A stretch of 64,000 nt of DNA from Actinoplanes auranticolor (GTDB lineage: Bacteria; Actinomycetota; Actinomycetes; Mycobacteriales; Micromonosporaceae), in assembly GCF_018332655.1 (NCBI RefSeq), contig NZ_BOQL01000001.1, positions 1 to 64,000 of the forward strand. The letters run 5' to 3'. The notes under the pieces were generated by a model, which worked only from the letters and a program-made list of their open reading frames with translations, was not told where the DNA came from and searched no databases. Shown piece by piece: positions 38,808 through 48,349 of the stretch (position 1 is its first letter; each line of letters starts with the position of its first letter). The translations under genes were made by a program, and so were the position numbers.

Positions 38808-39490
38808 TCACCGTGCTGCTGGCCGACGACCAGGCCCTGGTCCGGGCCGGTTTCCGGGCGCTGCTGAACGCCGAGCCGGACATCGAGGTGGTCGCCGAGG
38901 CGGGTGACGGCCTGGAGGCCTCCCGGCTGGCCGCCCAGACCCGGCCGGACGTGGTGCTGATGGACATCCGGATGCCCGGCGTGGACGGGCTGGAGGCCAC
39001 CCGGCGCATCGCCGCCGACCCGGACCTGGCCGGCACCCGGGTGGTCATCCTGACCACCTTCGAGCTGGACGAGTACGTCTTCGAGGCGCTGCGCACCGGC
39101 GCGTCGGGCTTCCTGGTCAAGGACACCGAACCGGTCGAGCTGCTGCGCGCGGTCCGGGCGGTCGCGGCCGGCGACGCCCTGCTGTCGCCGAGTGTCACCC
39201 GGCGGGTCATCGGTGAGTTCGCCACCCCGGGTGGCCGCGGTCGCCAGTCGGTGCCGGCCGGGGAGGCCGAACGCGCCCTGGAGCAGCTCACCGACCGCGA
39301 ACGCGAGGTGATGGTGCTGGTCGGGGAGGGGTTGTCCAACGACGAGATCGCGGCCCGCCTGCTGATCAGCCCGGCGACCGCGAAGACCCACGTCAGCCGG
39401 ACCATGGTGAAGCTGGGGGCGCGGGACCGGGCGCAGCTCGTGGTGCACGCCTACGAGGCGGGGCTGATCCGCCCGGGCTGGCTCACCTGA
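38804..39490 (+). CDS. NarL/LuxR-family response regulator
   Basis: A 228-residue regulator. The receiver domain (about 1-120) has DD at 8-9, the phospho-acceptor in VLMDIRMPG and Lys in FLVKDT. A linker follows, and then a LuxR helix-turn-helix (about 160-220, LTDREREVMVLVGEGLSNDEIA). The ATG overlaps the kinase stop (ATGA), so the two are translated together and form a two-component system. The stimulus is unknown. Its stop codon lies inside a terminator stem shared with the convergent gene. Confidence 0.95.
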   Translation: MITVLLADDQALVRAGFRALLNAEPDIEVVAEAGDGLEASRLAAQTRPDVVLMDIRMPGVDGLEATRRIAADPDLAGTRVVILTTFELDEYVFEALRTGASGFLVKDTEPVELLRAVRAVAAGDALLSPSVTRRVIGEFATPGGRGRQSVPAGEAERALEQLTDREREVMVLVGEGLSNDEIAARLLISPATAKTHVSRTMVKLGARDRAQLVVHAYEAGLIRPGWLT

Positions 39491-39521
39491 GCGGAGCCGG
39501 CCGGGGCGGCTGCTCCGCTCA
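39488..39521. terminator. Bidirectional terminator containing both stop codons
   Basis: TGAGCGGAGC (39488-39497) pairs perfectly with GCTCCGCTCA (39512-39521). The TGA that opens the left arm is the stop of the response regulator, and the TCA that ends the right arm is the reverse-strand stop of the 39519-40295 gene. Confidence 0.8.
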
Positions 39522-40295
39522 CTTCTCGACGTGCTTCTTCAGGGTCTCGTAGAACTGGCGGTCGCCGACCTGGCTGTAGACGTTGCGGTCGGCGCCGAGC
39601 AGCACCATGAACGGGCACTCCTCGTCCTCGCCGGTCAGGGTCTTCTCGAGCACCTTGCGGCCCGTCGCCACCTCGTACAGGGCCAGCCGGTACTTGGCCT
39701 CGCGCATCGGGATCCTGAGGCCCTTGGGGTCGTCGAACTTGCAGTTCTTGATCTTCTTGCCGGTCTGCACCAGGTCCACGCAGGCCACCAGGCGCACCTT
39801 GCCCGGCGACGACGGGTCCCACGCCTTCTGCTTCGGCGCCGTATACCAGTCCGGGATGTCGAACAGGGTCACCTCGTGCTTGGTGTCGAAGTCCTTGCTC
39901 TCCTCGCCGAAGATGCTCACCGGCTGGGTGCCCGACGACTTCACCTTCGGCGACTTCGGGTAGTACCACTGCTCGCAGATCCGCTTGAGGTCGTCGGCCG
40001 TGCGTACCGGATAGGTGCTCGCCCGGGGGCCGGTGACGGTCTCCGCCTCCGTGCCCGGGGCCGCGCCCGGCGCGGCGGACGGCGCGCCCGGGAAGCTCAG
40101 GCCCTTGGCGACCGGCGGCGTGCTCGACCGCATCGCTCGGATCCCCACGAAGCCGGCCCCGCCCAGGCAGCCCAGCACCACCACCACGGCGGTGACCGTT
40201 CCCCAGACACGCCACCGGGAACGCCGTGGCTGCGGCGCGGGCGCCTGCCATGGCGGAAACGCCGGCTGATCAGGTGTTATTCGTGGTTCATCCAT
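39519..40295 (-). CDS. Hypothetical single-span membrane protein
   Basis: A 258-residue protein with a Pro-rich cytoplasmic N-terminus (1-27), one membrane span (about 32-52), an Ala/Pro linker and an extracytoplasmic domain with four or five cysteines (KRICEQWYY, VACVDLV, KNCKFDD, ECPFMV), probably disulfide-bonded. The external domain is alpha/beta and resembles no enzyme I know. It converges on the response-regulator gene with a shared terminator and stands upstream of the NUDIX gene in the transcriptional order of neither. Confidence 0.75.
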   Translation of the reverse strand: MDEPRITPDQPAFPPWQAPAPQPRRSRWRVWGTVTAVVVVLGCLGGAGFVGIRAMRSSTPPVAKGLSFPGAPSAAPGAAPGTEAETVTGPRASTYPVRTADDLKRICEQWYYPKSPKVKSSGTQPVSIFGEESKDFDTKHEVTLFDIPDWYTAPKQKAWDPSSPGKVRLVACVDLVQTGKKIKNCKFDDPKGLRIPMREAKYRLALYEVATGRKVLEKTLTGEDEECPFMVLLGADRNVYSQVGDRQFYETLKKHVEK

Positions 40296-40346
40296 GGGTC
40301 GCCTCCCCGTGTACCAGCATGGAAGCGGCGATCATATCGGTACGCG

Positions 40347-40841
40347 TCAGTAACCGGGGGCCACGCTCTCGCCGGGCCGGGCGAACCAGGTCGGCGCCTC
40401 CGGCGGGAGCGAGGTGCGGATGCGGAGCAGGGCGAACGGATCGAGCTCGGGCAGCGCGTCCGGGGCGAACCAGCCGACCGCGATCGATTCCGAGTCGTTG
40501 ACCCGCGCCTCACCGCCCACCGCCCGGCAGCGGAACCAGCTGTTGACCATGTGGCAGCGGTCGCCGTTGGGGTAGACGACCTCGTGCAGGGCCACCCCGG
40601 CCAGGCGTTCGATCTCCACCTGGACGCCGGTCTCCTCCTCGACCTCGCGGACCAGCGCGTCCGCGGGCTGCTCGCCGGGATCCATCATCCCGGCGACGAC
40701 CGACCACCGGTGGTTGTCGCTGCGTTGCCCGAGCAGGATCCGGCCGCGCTCGTCGAGGACGATCGCGCTGACCGTGGGAAACATGATCAGGTCGTGGCCG
40801 ACCAGGGCACGCAGGTTCTTCACGTAGTCGGAGGCAGGCAT
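40347..40841 (-). CDS. NUDIX hydrolase
   Basis: A 164-residue hydrolase with a complete Nudix box, GMMDPGEQPADALVREVEEE followed by TGV (about 51-73), which binds Mg and cleaves nucleoside-diphosphate-X compounds. A core AIVLDERGRILLGQRSDNHRW precedes it. The C-terminal end (WFARPGESVAPGY) is distinct. Substrates of such single-domain members cannot be predicted. It lies 23 bases upstream of the stop of the TauE-like gene, on the same strand. Confidence 0.92.
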   Translation of the reverse strand: MPASDYVKNLRALVGHDLIMFPTVSAIVLDERGRILLGQRSDNHRWSVVAGMMDPGEQPADALVREVEEETGVQVEIERLAGVALHEVVYPNGDRCHMVNSWFRCRAVGGEARVNDSESIAVGWFAPDALPELDPFALLRIRTSLPPEAPTWFARPGESVAPGY

Positions 40842-40864
40842 GCCGCGACCTTAACGACGGCCGG

Positions 40865-41656
40865 TCAGCGCTGGAGCGCGACCTGCCCGGCGTACAGCAG
40901 CGCCACGGCGACCGCCAGCCCGCCGAGGACCAGCCGCAGTCCGCGTTCCGGCAGGCGGGGTTGCAGGTGCGCGCCGGCGTACCCGCCGACCAGGCCGCCC
41001 ACGCCGCACAGCAGGCCGATGCCCCAGTCCGGGGCGATGTCGCCCTGCCCGGCCGCCGCCAGCGCGGCGAAGGCGCCGGCGCCGGCCACCGACGTGACGA
41101 AGGTCGAGGCCAGCGCCGCGGGCGCGACGACCGCCACCGGCAGCCCGCGGCCGACCAGGATCGGGCCCAGGATCGACCCGCCGCCGATCCCGTAGACGCC
41201 GCCGACCACCCCGACGCCCAGCGCCAGGCCCAGGATGCCCCGCTGCGGTGGTGGTGCGGCGGACGCCGGGCGGTCCGGCGGCGGTGGTTCGCGCAGGCAG
41301 AGCCAGACGCCCAGCGGCAGCAGCAGCACGGCGACGATCACCCGGAACACCCCCGGGCCGGGCACCGCGAAGACCCGGACCACCGCGCCCACCACCACGC
41401 CGGGCAGCGTGCCCAGCAGCAGGAGCCGGGTCAGCGGGCTGGCCAGGCTGCCCCGGCGCCGGTAGCGCAGCAGCGCGCCCGGCCCGGACACGACGTTGAA
41501 CAGCAGGTTCGTCGGGGTCACCGCCGGGTTCGGCACGTCCAGCACGCTGAGCTGCACCGGCAGCAGGAACACCGCGCCGGAGACGCCGACCGGGGTGGTG
41601 ACGATCGAGATGAGCAGGCCGGCGGTCACGGCGATGATGGCGTCGGCCCAGGTCAC
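40865..41656 (-). CDS. TauE/SafE-family sulfite/organosulfonate exporter-like membrane protein
   Basis: A 263-residue membrane protein with about eight spans in two similar halves, each with a Gly/Pro-rich signature (TTPVGVSGAVFLLPV and GGVYGIGGGSILGPIL). The family moves sulfite, sulfoacetate or related anions, mostly out of the cell. GTG at 41656 starts just before VTWADAIIAVTAG; a much longer open frame upstream is an artefact of the opposite-strand GH63 gene. It is followed on the same strand by the NUDIX gene. Confidence 0.88.
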   Translation of the reverse strand: MTWADAIIAVTAGLLISIVTTPVGVSGAVFLLPVQLSVLDVPNPAVTPTNLLFNVVSGPGALLRYRRRGSLASPLTRLLLLGTLPGVVVGAVVRVFAVPGPGVFRVIVAVLLLPLGVWLCLREPPPPDRPASAAPPPQRGILGLALGVGVVGGVYGIGGGSILGPILVGRGLPVAVVAPAALASTFVTSVAGAGAFAALAAAGQGDIAPDWGIGLLCGVGGLVGGYAGAHLQPRLPERGLRLVLGGLAVAVALLYAGQVALQR

Positions 41657-41788
41657 CGGGACAGTGTGCCCGGCGATTGTTAAGCCGGGTCCGGCCGTCG
41701 ACGATCTTCGGCGGCGGGCTCCGTTAGTGTTCGTAACACCTGCCAGTAACAATGCAGCGAGGTCCGGACGAAGGGGGTGGGCGGCGGC

Positions 41789-44398
41789 GTGGCGGAGCGC
41801 GAGCGCTTGGCGCAGGCGGACTCCGGCGAGCGGCCCTGGCGTGCGTGGGGGCCCTATCTCGCCGAGCGGGCCTGGGGCACGGTCCGGGAGGACTACAGCG
41901 AGCACGGCACCGCCTGGGACTACTTCCCGCACGACCACGCGCGCTCCCGGGCGTACCGGTGGAACGACGACGGCATGGCCGGAGTCTGCGACGACCGGCA
42001 GACCTTCTGTTTCGCCCTGGCCCTGTGGAACGGCGCCGACCCGATCCTCAAGGAGCGGATGTTCGGCCTCGGCGGCGACGGCGGCAACCACGGCGAGGAC
42101 GCCAAGGAGTACTGGTGGTACCAGGACTCCACGCCGACCCACTCGTGGATGCGCTGGCGCTATCACTACCCCCAGGCCCCCTTCCCGTACGACGAGCTGG
42201 TCCGGGTCAACGGCCACCGTTCCCGGGAGGAGCCGGAGTACGAGCTGATCGACACGGGCGTCTTCGACGATGACCGGTTCTGGGTCGTGACGGTCGACTA
42301 CGCCAAGGCCGATGTGAACGACATGTGCATCGTCGTCACCGTCTCCAACCGCGGGCCGGACGAGGCCACCCTGCACGTGCTGCCGTCGCTGTGGTTCCGC
42401 AACACCTGGTCGTGGGGCCTGCCCAACCGCCCGGTCCCGGTCATCACCGGCAGTCCCGGTCGGCTCGACGGCGAGCACCGCACCCTCGGGCACATCACCC
42501 TGGACGGCGAGGGCGCGCCGCCCGCGCTGATGTGCGACAACGAGACCAACGCGCAGCGGCTGTGGGGCCTGCCCGGCACGAGCATGTACCCCAAGGACGG
42601 GATCAACGACCACCTCCTCGCCGGCGCCCCGACGGTCAACCCGGCCGGGGTGGGCACCAAGGGCGCGCTGCACTACGAGCTGACGCTGGGCCCGGGGGAG
42701 ACCCGCGAGATCCGGCTGCGGCTGACCCGCAGCGACGAGGCTCCCGGCGAGCCCGATCTGGGTGACGGCTTCGCGGCCGTGGTGCGGGACCGGCTGGCCG
42801 AGGCGGACGCGTACTTCGCCGAGCTGATCCCCGCCGCGGCCTCGGCCGAGGAGGCCGCCGTCGCCCGCCAGGGCATCGCCGGGCTGATGTGGGGCAAGCA
42901 GTTCTACCACTTCGACGTCAAGCAGTGGCTGCACGGCGATCCCGGCTCCGCGCCACCGCCGCCCGGCCGGCGCTACGGGCGCAACAACGCCTGGTGGCAC
43001 ATGAACAGCTTCGACGTCATCTCCATGCCGGACCCCTGGGAGTATCCCTGGTACGCCGCCTGGGACCTGGCCTTCCACTGCGTCTCGATCGCCCGGGTCG
43101 ATCCGGGGTTCGCCAAGTCGCAGCTGCTGCTGTTGCTGCGCGAGTGGTACATGCACCCCAACGGCCAGATCCCCGCGTACGAGTGGGCCTTCGGTGACGT
43201 CAACCCGCCGGTGCACGCCTGGGCCGCGCTCAACGTCTTCGAGATCGACGGGGGCCGGGACTTCGACTTCCTGGCCCGGGTCATGCACAAGCTGCTGCTG
43301 AACTTCACCTGGTGGGTCAACCGCAAGGACGTCGGCGGCAACAACGTCTTCGAGGGCGGCTTCCTCGGGCTGGACAACGTGGGCCCGTTCGACCGGTCGG
43401 CGGCGCTGCCGGTGGCCGGCGTGCTGGAGCAGTCCGACGGCACCGGCTGGATGGCCATGTACGCGCTGAACCTGCTCGACATGTCGATCCGGCTGGCGCT
43501 GCACGACCGCACCTACGAGGACATGGCGACCAAGTTCTTCGAGCACTTCGCGTACATCGCCGAGGCGGCGTACCGGCAGGGGCTCTGGGACGACGAGGAC
43601 TGCTTCTTCTACGACGTGCTGCGCCTGCCCGACGGGCACCGGATGCCGCTGAAGGCCCGGTCCATCGTCGGGCTGCTGCCGCTGGCGGCGACCACCCGGC
43701 TGTCCGCCGGCACCCTCAACCGGCTGCCCGAGCTGGCCGCCCGGCTGCGCTGGCTGCTGGCCGGGCAGGCCGAGTACGCCGACGTGATCAGCGCGCGCCG
43801 GCTGTCGGCCGACGGCCGCCAGCAGCGGCTGCTGTCCATGGTGGGCCAGGACCAGCTGCTGCGGATCCTGGCCCGGATGCTCGACCCGGAGGAGTTCCTT
43901 TCCCCGTACGGGCTCAGAACGCTCTCCCGCGCGCACCTGGAGAAGCCGTTCACGGTGCACCTGGGCGGTTCGGAGTTCACCGTCGGGTACGAGCCGGCCG
44001 AGAGCACCAGCGGCCTGTTCGGCGGCAACTCCAACTGGCGCGGCCCGGTCTGGATGCCGGTCAACTACCTGCTCATCGAGGCGCTGCGGGAGTTCGCGGC
44101 GTTCTTCGGCGACGACCTGATGGTGGAGTACCCGACCGGCTCGCAGACCAAGATGCCGCTGAGCGCGGTCGCCGACGACCTGTCCCGGCGGCTGGTGTCG
44201 CTGTTCGTCCCGGACTCGTGGGGCCGGCGCCCGATCTACGGTGCCTCCGAGGTGTTCCAGAACCACCCGGACTGGAAGGACCTGATCGCGTTCCCCGAGT
44301 ACTTCCACGGCGACAACGGTGCCGGCCTGGGCGCCTGGCATCAGACCGGCTGGACCGCGCTGGTGGTCGACCTCATCCTGACGCTGCACCGCCGCTGA
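41789..44398 (+). CDS. GH63-type glucosidase (MGH-like)
   Basis: An 869-residue soluble protein of the bacterial GH63 clan, an (alpha/alpha)6 barrel. It begins with a segment typical of the family ([19 protein letters not shown]), has a beta-rich domain to about 330, then the barrel with [22 protein letters not shown] (part) and [15 protein letters not shown]. Members hydrolyse alpha-glucosides, including mannosylglycerate-type osmolytes and trehalose-like sugars. The exact substrate cannot be read from sequence. GTG at 41789 is preferred to 41777 because AAGGGGG at 41771 gives workable spacing. It is divergent from the TauE-like gene. Confidence 0.88.
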   Translation: MAERERLAQADSGERPWRAWGPYLAERAWGTVREDYSEHGTAWDYFPHDHARSRAYRWNDDGMAGVCDDRQTFCFALALWNGADPILKERMFGLGGDGGNHGEDAKEYWWYQDSTPTHSWMRWRYHYPQAPFPYDELVRVNGHRSREEPEYELIDTGVFDDDRFWVVTVDYAKADVNDMCIVVTVSNRGPDEATLHVLPSLWFRNTWSWGLPNRPVPVITGSPGRLDGEHRTLGHITLDGEGAPPALMCDNETNAQRLWGLPGTSMYPKDGINDHLLAGAPTVNPAGVGTKGALHYELTLGPGETREIRLRLTRSDEAPGEPDLGDGFAAVVRDRLAEADAYFAELIPAAASAEEAAVARQGIAGLMWGKQFYHFDVKQWLHGDPGSAPPPPGRRYGRNNAWWHMNSFDVISMPDPWEYPWYAAWDLAFHCVSIARVDPGFAKSQLLLLLREWYMHPNGQIPAYEWAFGDVNPPVHAWAALNVFEIDGGRDFDFLARVMHKLLLNFTWWVNRKDVGGNNVFEGGFLGLDNVGPFDRSAALPVAGVLEQSDGTGWMAMYALNLLDMSIRLALHDRTYEDMATKFFEHFAYIAEAAYRQGLWDDEDCFFYDVLRLPDGHRMPLKARSIVGLLPLAATTRLSAGTLNRLPELAARLRWLLAGQAEYADVISARRLSADGRQQRLLSMVGQDQLLRILARMLDPEEFLSPYGLRTLSRAHLEKPFTVHLGGSEFTVGYEPAESTSGLFGGNSNWRGPVWMPVNYLLIEALREFAAFFGDDLMVEYPTGSQTKMPLSAVADDLSRRLVSLFVPDSWGRRPIYGASEVFQNHPDWKDLIAFPEYFHGDNGAGLGAWHQTGWTALVVDLILTLHRR

Positions 44399-44468
44399 GC
44401 ACCGGATCGCCGGAGGCTAGGTACGCGAACTCAGGGAACGGGCGGCCGGCGGGACGAGGATCGACGGC

Positions 44469-47400
44469 GTGACCTCGTACCCGTGCCCGTCGTGCCGTAC
44501 CCCGGCGAACCTGACGTCCGGCTGCCCCGGCTGCGGCCGCGGCCCGGACCCCGACGCCGCCGAGGTGATCCGCCTCGACGCCGAGATCCCGGTGCTCACC
44601 GCCCGGCTGGCGGCGGCCCGAGAGGCGGCCGCGGGCGCCGACGCGGCGCTGCGCCACGCGTGGCAGCAGCGGGAGGCCGCAGTCGCGCGGATCCGGGCGT
44701 CGCTGGCACCCGTGCCCCGGATGCCGGCCCCCGCCCCGCCGGTCCCCGCCCGTGCACCGGCGGCCCCCCGGTCCAAGGAAGCCTCGACCCGGCTCGTGCA
44801 GAACGCGTTGTTCCTGCTCGGCGGCCTGCTGCTGGGTGTGGCGGCGATCGTCTTCACCGCGGTGGCCTGGTCGCAGTTCGGCGTGGGCGGCCGGGCGCTG
44901 CTGCTGGCCGGCTTCACCGTCGCGGCCCTGGCGGCACCGTTCGCCGCGCTGCGCCGCGGCCTGACCGCGACGGCCGAGACCTTCGCGGCGGTGGGCCTGC
45001 TGCTGGTCCTGCTCGACGGGTACGCGGCCTGGTACGTCAACCTGTTCGGCGTCGCGGACTACTCGGCGCTGGGGTACGCGGGCGCGGTCTGCGCGGTGAC
45101 GGCTGCCGTGGCTGCCGGGTACGAGCACGTGACCGGCCTGATCGGTCCCCGCTTCGGTGCGCTGCTGGTGGCCCAGCCGGTGCTGCCGCTGCTGGTGGCG
45201 CCGTTCGACCCGGATCCGACCGGGTGGGCGTACACGCTGGTGGCGGTGGCTGTGCTGAACCTCGCGGTGGTCCAGCTGCGGCGTTCCGGGCTGACGGCGC
45301 TGGGGGTCACGGCGTACGTGCTCGGCGGGGGCGCGGCGATGCTGGCCGGGCTGGCCGCCCTGGTCGGGCTCGGCACTGATGCCGGGCCCGGGCGGATGGC
45401 GGTGGCCGCCGGAGCGCTGGTCGCGGCGGCGGTCGTGCCCGTCGCCGGGGCCGTCCTGGCCCGGGCTCCGCGCTGGCAGTCGGTCACCGGCGGACTGCTC
45501 GTGGTCGCGCTGGCCGTCGCGGCCGGTCGGTTCGCCGGGGTCGCCGGCGGCAGCTTCGCCGCGCCGGTGCTGGTGGTCGCGGCTCTCGCGGCGCTGGCCG
45601 TGCTCGTCACGGCGGTGAACCGGCGGCTGCCGGAAGTGGTACGCCTCGGCCCGTGGATCGGGGCCCTGCTGGTGGTCACCTGCACCGGGGTCGTCGTTGT
45701 GGCGGTCACGATCACCGCGGTGGCCGTCGGTCGTGGCGACTGGCGCCTGCCGGCGGTGATCGCCCTGCTCACGGGCGGGATGACCGTGCTGGTGTCGCGC
45801 AGCGCACAGCCGCATACGGTGCTCGGTGGCCTGGCGCTGACGGCTGTCGCGGCGCCGGTCGCCTTCGGGCTGCCGTGGTGGACGGCGCCGGGGTTCGAGC
45901 TGGTCGTGGTGGCGGGGGCGCTGGGGTTGGCGCTGCGGGGGTTCCCGCTCTGGCCCGCTGCCGTGGCGGTTGTGCTGACCAGTCATGCGGTGGGTGTTGC
46001 CTTCGAGCGGCCGGGGGTGGCCTGCGCGACCTTGACGGGGGTGGCCGCCATCGGCGTCGCCACGGCGGTCGTCGCCCGCATGGGTGGACTCGTTGTCGCT
46101 CGAGGCCGGGCGCGGCTGGTCGGGGGAGTGGCGCTTGCGGTGGGCATGGTCGCCGTACCGGCCGCTGCCTGGACCGGCGCCGCCGCGCTGTCGCTGTCCG
46201 CCCCGGTGCAGAGCCGCGTGGCGTTGACCGCCGCTGCCCTGCTCGTCGGTGCCCTGCTGATCGTCGGCCGCGGTTACCGGCCCTTCGCCCTGGTGGCAGC
46301 ACTGCTCGGTGTCGTGTCCGCGCCGATCTGGGCCCTGGCCACCGGCGACTCTCCGGCGATCTATGCGGCCACCGCGCTGTTGCTGGTCGCGCTGACCTTC
46401 TCGCGTACCGTTCCGGCCGGTCTTGCTGCTCTTCCGCTCGGGATCGCGTTGTTCGTGGCGACCGCGCCGAGCCTGTCCGCTGTGCTGCTGCGTCCCTACG
46501 GCTGGCTGGGCCGGGTGTGGGCCGGACGTCCGGCGGGCACCGGTGTCGGCGCGGTGGTCTTCGCCGACGTCGTCGCCCTGGGAATTCTCGCCGTGGCGGT
46601 GGTGATCGTCGTCCAGGCCGCTCGTGGGCGGCGGAGCGCGGTGTGGGCGGTGGCGCCGGTGCTGGCGGTCATCGCTCCCCTGGGTCTCGCCGCGGCCGGG
46701 GTGCCCTGGCCCGGAGTGCCGGCGGAGAGCCTGGTCGTCGGGCTCGCCGGCCTGCTCGCGGTGGCGCTGCTGCGCCCGGGAGTGCGGATGGCGGGCCCCG
46801 CGGTGGTGTGCGCTGCGCTGGCCGGTGCCGGGCTCGCCGGTGCGCTGGCGACCCGCGGCGCGACGCTGGCCGCGCTGGGGCTGACCGTGGTCGCCGGTGC
46901 GGTGGCCGGTGTGACGGGCCGCGCCCTGGGCGCGCGGCTGGCCGGCTGGCTGATCGGCGCCGGGACGACGGTGGCGTTCGCCTACACGGTGGGCCGGGCG
47001 GCTGATCTCTCCCCGGCGACCAGTGCCTTCATCGTGCTCGGTGCCGCCGCCGTGGTCCTGGCTGTCGGCGCGGTGCTCGGCGGGCACCGGGCTGTGGAGG
47101 GGCGGGCGGTGCAGGTGGCGGCGCACGCCGGGGCCCTGGTGGCGCTGCTGCTGACCACCGGCTCGATCCGGCACGCTGCCGCGGTGTGCACGTTCTGGGG
47201 GCTGGCGCTCGGCGTGCGCGCGTTGCGGCCGGGTGAGGCGGCGGCGGTCCGGCGGGGACATGTGCTGGCAGCCGCGGTCGCCGAGCTGGGTGGCTGGTGG
47301 CTGCTGATCGCCTCGGAGCGGGTGGCGACCGTTGAGGCGTACACGCTGCCGGCGGCCGGGGTGGCGCTGCTGGCCGGGTGGCTGGCGCGGCGGACCCGGC

Positions 47401-47753
47401 CGGGGCTGTCGAGCTGGGTGACGTACGGGCCGGCGCTGGCCGCGGCGCTGTTGCCGACGTTGGCCTCCGTGCTGGCGGGCGAGGGACAGCCGCTGCGCCG
47501 GTTGCTGCTCGGCCTGGGCGCGCTGGTGGTGCTGCTGGCCGGCTCGTACGGGCGGCTGCGGGCGCCGGTGGTGGCGGGTGGCGCGGTGCTGGCCGTGGTG
47601 GCGCTGCACGAGGTGGTGCTGGTCTGGGACCTGCTGCCGCGGTGGATCCCGCTGGCGGGGGCGGGGCTGCTGCTGGTCGGGCTGGCGATGACGCTGGAGC
47701 GGCGCCGGCGGGATCTGGCCCGGATCCGCGCCGCCCTGGGCCGGATGAGCTGA
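44469..47753 (+). CDS. SCO7613-like giant polytopic membrane protein with zinc ribbon
   Basis: A 1094-residue protein. The first 25 residues hold two Cys pairs (CPSC and CPGCG), a zinc ribbon. A helical segment of about 50 residues and a Pro/Ala linker follow, and from about 110 to the end the sequence is nearly all membrane spans (about 30) rich in Ala, Val and Leu. This matches actinobacterial proteins named for SCO7613. The function is not known; a role in transport or envelope sensing is only guessed. It is transcribed away from neighbours and lies 70 bases after the GH63 gene. Confidence 0.85.
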   Translation: MTSYPCPSCRTPANLTSGCPGCGRGPDPDAAEVIRLDAEIPVLTARLAAAREAAAGADAALRHAWQQREAAVARIRASLAPVPRMPAPAPPVPARAPAAPRSKEASTRLVQNALFLLGGLLLGVAAIVFTAVAWSQFGVGGRALLLAGFTVAALAAPFAALRRGLTATAETFAAVGLLLVLLDGYAAWYVNLFGVADYSALGYAGAVCAVTAAVAAGYEHVTGLIGPRFGALLVAQPVLPLLVAPFDPDPTGWAYTLVAVAVLNLAVVQLRRSGLTALGVTAYVLGGGAAMLAGLAALVGLGTDAGPGRMAVAAGALVAAAVVPVAGAVLARAPRWQSVTGGLLVVALAVAAGRFAGVAGGSFAAPVLVVAALAALAVLVTAVNRRLPEVVRLGPWIGALLVVTCTGVVVVAVTITAVAVGRGDWRLPAVIALLTGGMTVLVSRSAQPHTVLGGLALTAVAAPVAFGLPWWTAPGFELVVVAGALGLALRGFPLWPAAVAVVLTSHAVGVAFERPGVACATLTGVAAIGVATAVVARMGGLVVARGRARLVGGVALAVGMVAVPAAAWTGAAALSLSAPVQSRVALTAAALLVGALLIVGRGYRPFALVAALLGVVSAPIWALATGDSPAIYAATALLLVALTFSRTVPAGLAALPLGIALFVATAPSLSAVLLRPYGWLGRVWAGRPAGTGVGAVVFADVVALGILAVAVVIVVQAARGRRSAVWAVAPVLAVIAPLGLAAAGVPWPGVPAESLVVGLAGLLAVALLRPGVRMAGPAVVCAALAGAGLAGALATRGATLAALGLTVVAGAVAGVTGRALGARLAGWLIGAGTTVAFAYTVGRAADLSPATSAFIVLGAAAVVLAVGAVLGGHRAVEGRAVQVAAHAGALVALLLTTGSIRHAAAVCTFWGLALGVRALRPGEAAAVRRGHVLAAAVAELGGWWLLIASERVATVEAYTLPAAGVALLAGWLARRTRPGLSSWVTYGPALAAALLPTLASVLAGEGQPLRRLLLGLGALVVLLAGSYGRLRAPVVAGGAVLAVVALHEVVLVWDLLPRWIPLAGAGLLLVGLAMTLERRRRDLARIRAALGRMS

Positions 47754-47861
47754 GCGGGAGCGGGCTGAACGGGAGGGGCCGGCGGCGGGCTGGCGGAAAT
47801 CCGCTGGAATGCGGCTGTTACAGCCCTGTCCGCGCTCATCGCCGTGCTCCTACCGTGGCAC

Positions 47862-48302
47862 ATGCTTCGTTACATCATGCCCGTGGTCGTGGCTCTCGTC
47901 TGGGCCGGCATCTTCTCGTTCGTACCGGAACCGCACCGCCGCCGGATCAACGCGGTCCTCATCGGCGGCGCCGGGGCCGCCTACATCAGCGGTGGCAGTT
48001 TCGGCCTGGGCGAGCTGGCGTTCACCGCGGTGGTGAGCGCGGTCGCCTACCTGGGGCTGCGGTCGTGGACCTTCATCGGCGTCGGCTGGCTGCTGCACAC
48101 CGGCTGGGACATCCTGCACCACCGGCGGGGCGCGCCGTTGATCCCGTCGCTGCCCGACTCCTCGTTCGGATGTGCCATCTGCGACCCGGTCATCGCCCTG
48201 TGGTGTTTCACGGGCGGCCGGTCGCCGCGGGAACTGCTCCAGTGGTGGCGCGGGTGGCGCCGGGCGGAGGGCGTGCCGGGTCTCGCCCCGGACATCGGCT
48301 GA
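47862..48302 (+). CDS. DUF6010-like membrane protein
   Basis: A 146-residue protein with four predicted spans, starting MLRYIMPVVVALVWAGIFS and ending in a hydrophilic Arg/Trp-rich tail. The loop LPDSSFGCAICDPVIALWC carries conserved Cys, Asp and Pro residues typical of DUF6010. The function is unknown. ATG at 47862 is chosen; GTG at 47844 is possible. Confidence 0.78.
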   Translation: MLRYIMPVVVALVWAGIFSFVPEPHRRRINAVLIGGAGAAYISGGSFGLGELAFTAVVSAVAYLGLRSWTFIGVGWLLHTGWDILHHRRGAPLIPSLPDSSFGCAICDPVIALWCFTGGRSPRELLQWWRGWRRAEGVPGLAPDIG

Positions 48303-48323
48303 CTTCTATGGTTGTCGGGTAGC

Positions 48324-48337
48324 TTAAAACGTTTCAT
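48324..48337 (+). promoter_or_regulatory. LacI-type operator upstream of the GH78 remnant
   Basis: TTAAAACGTTTCAT is centred on AAACGTTT and is identical over 14 bases to the site at 56606-56619 in front of the GH42 gene. It fits the TGAAACGTTTCA pattern bound by many LacI-family repressors. Confidence 0.7.
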
Positions 48338-48349
48338 CGTCGCGGCCGC

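Noticed and set aside
40865..44389. A 1174-codon open frame on the minus strand through the GH63 gene
   Set aside because: Only the last 264 codons (40865-41656) encode a protein-like sequence (TauE family). The rest mirrors the plus-strand GH63 gene and is low-complexity Gly/Arg/Val text, a usual effect of high GC.
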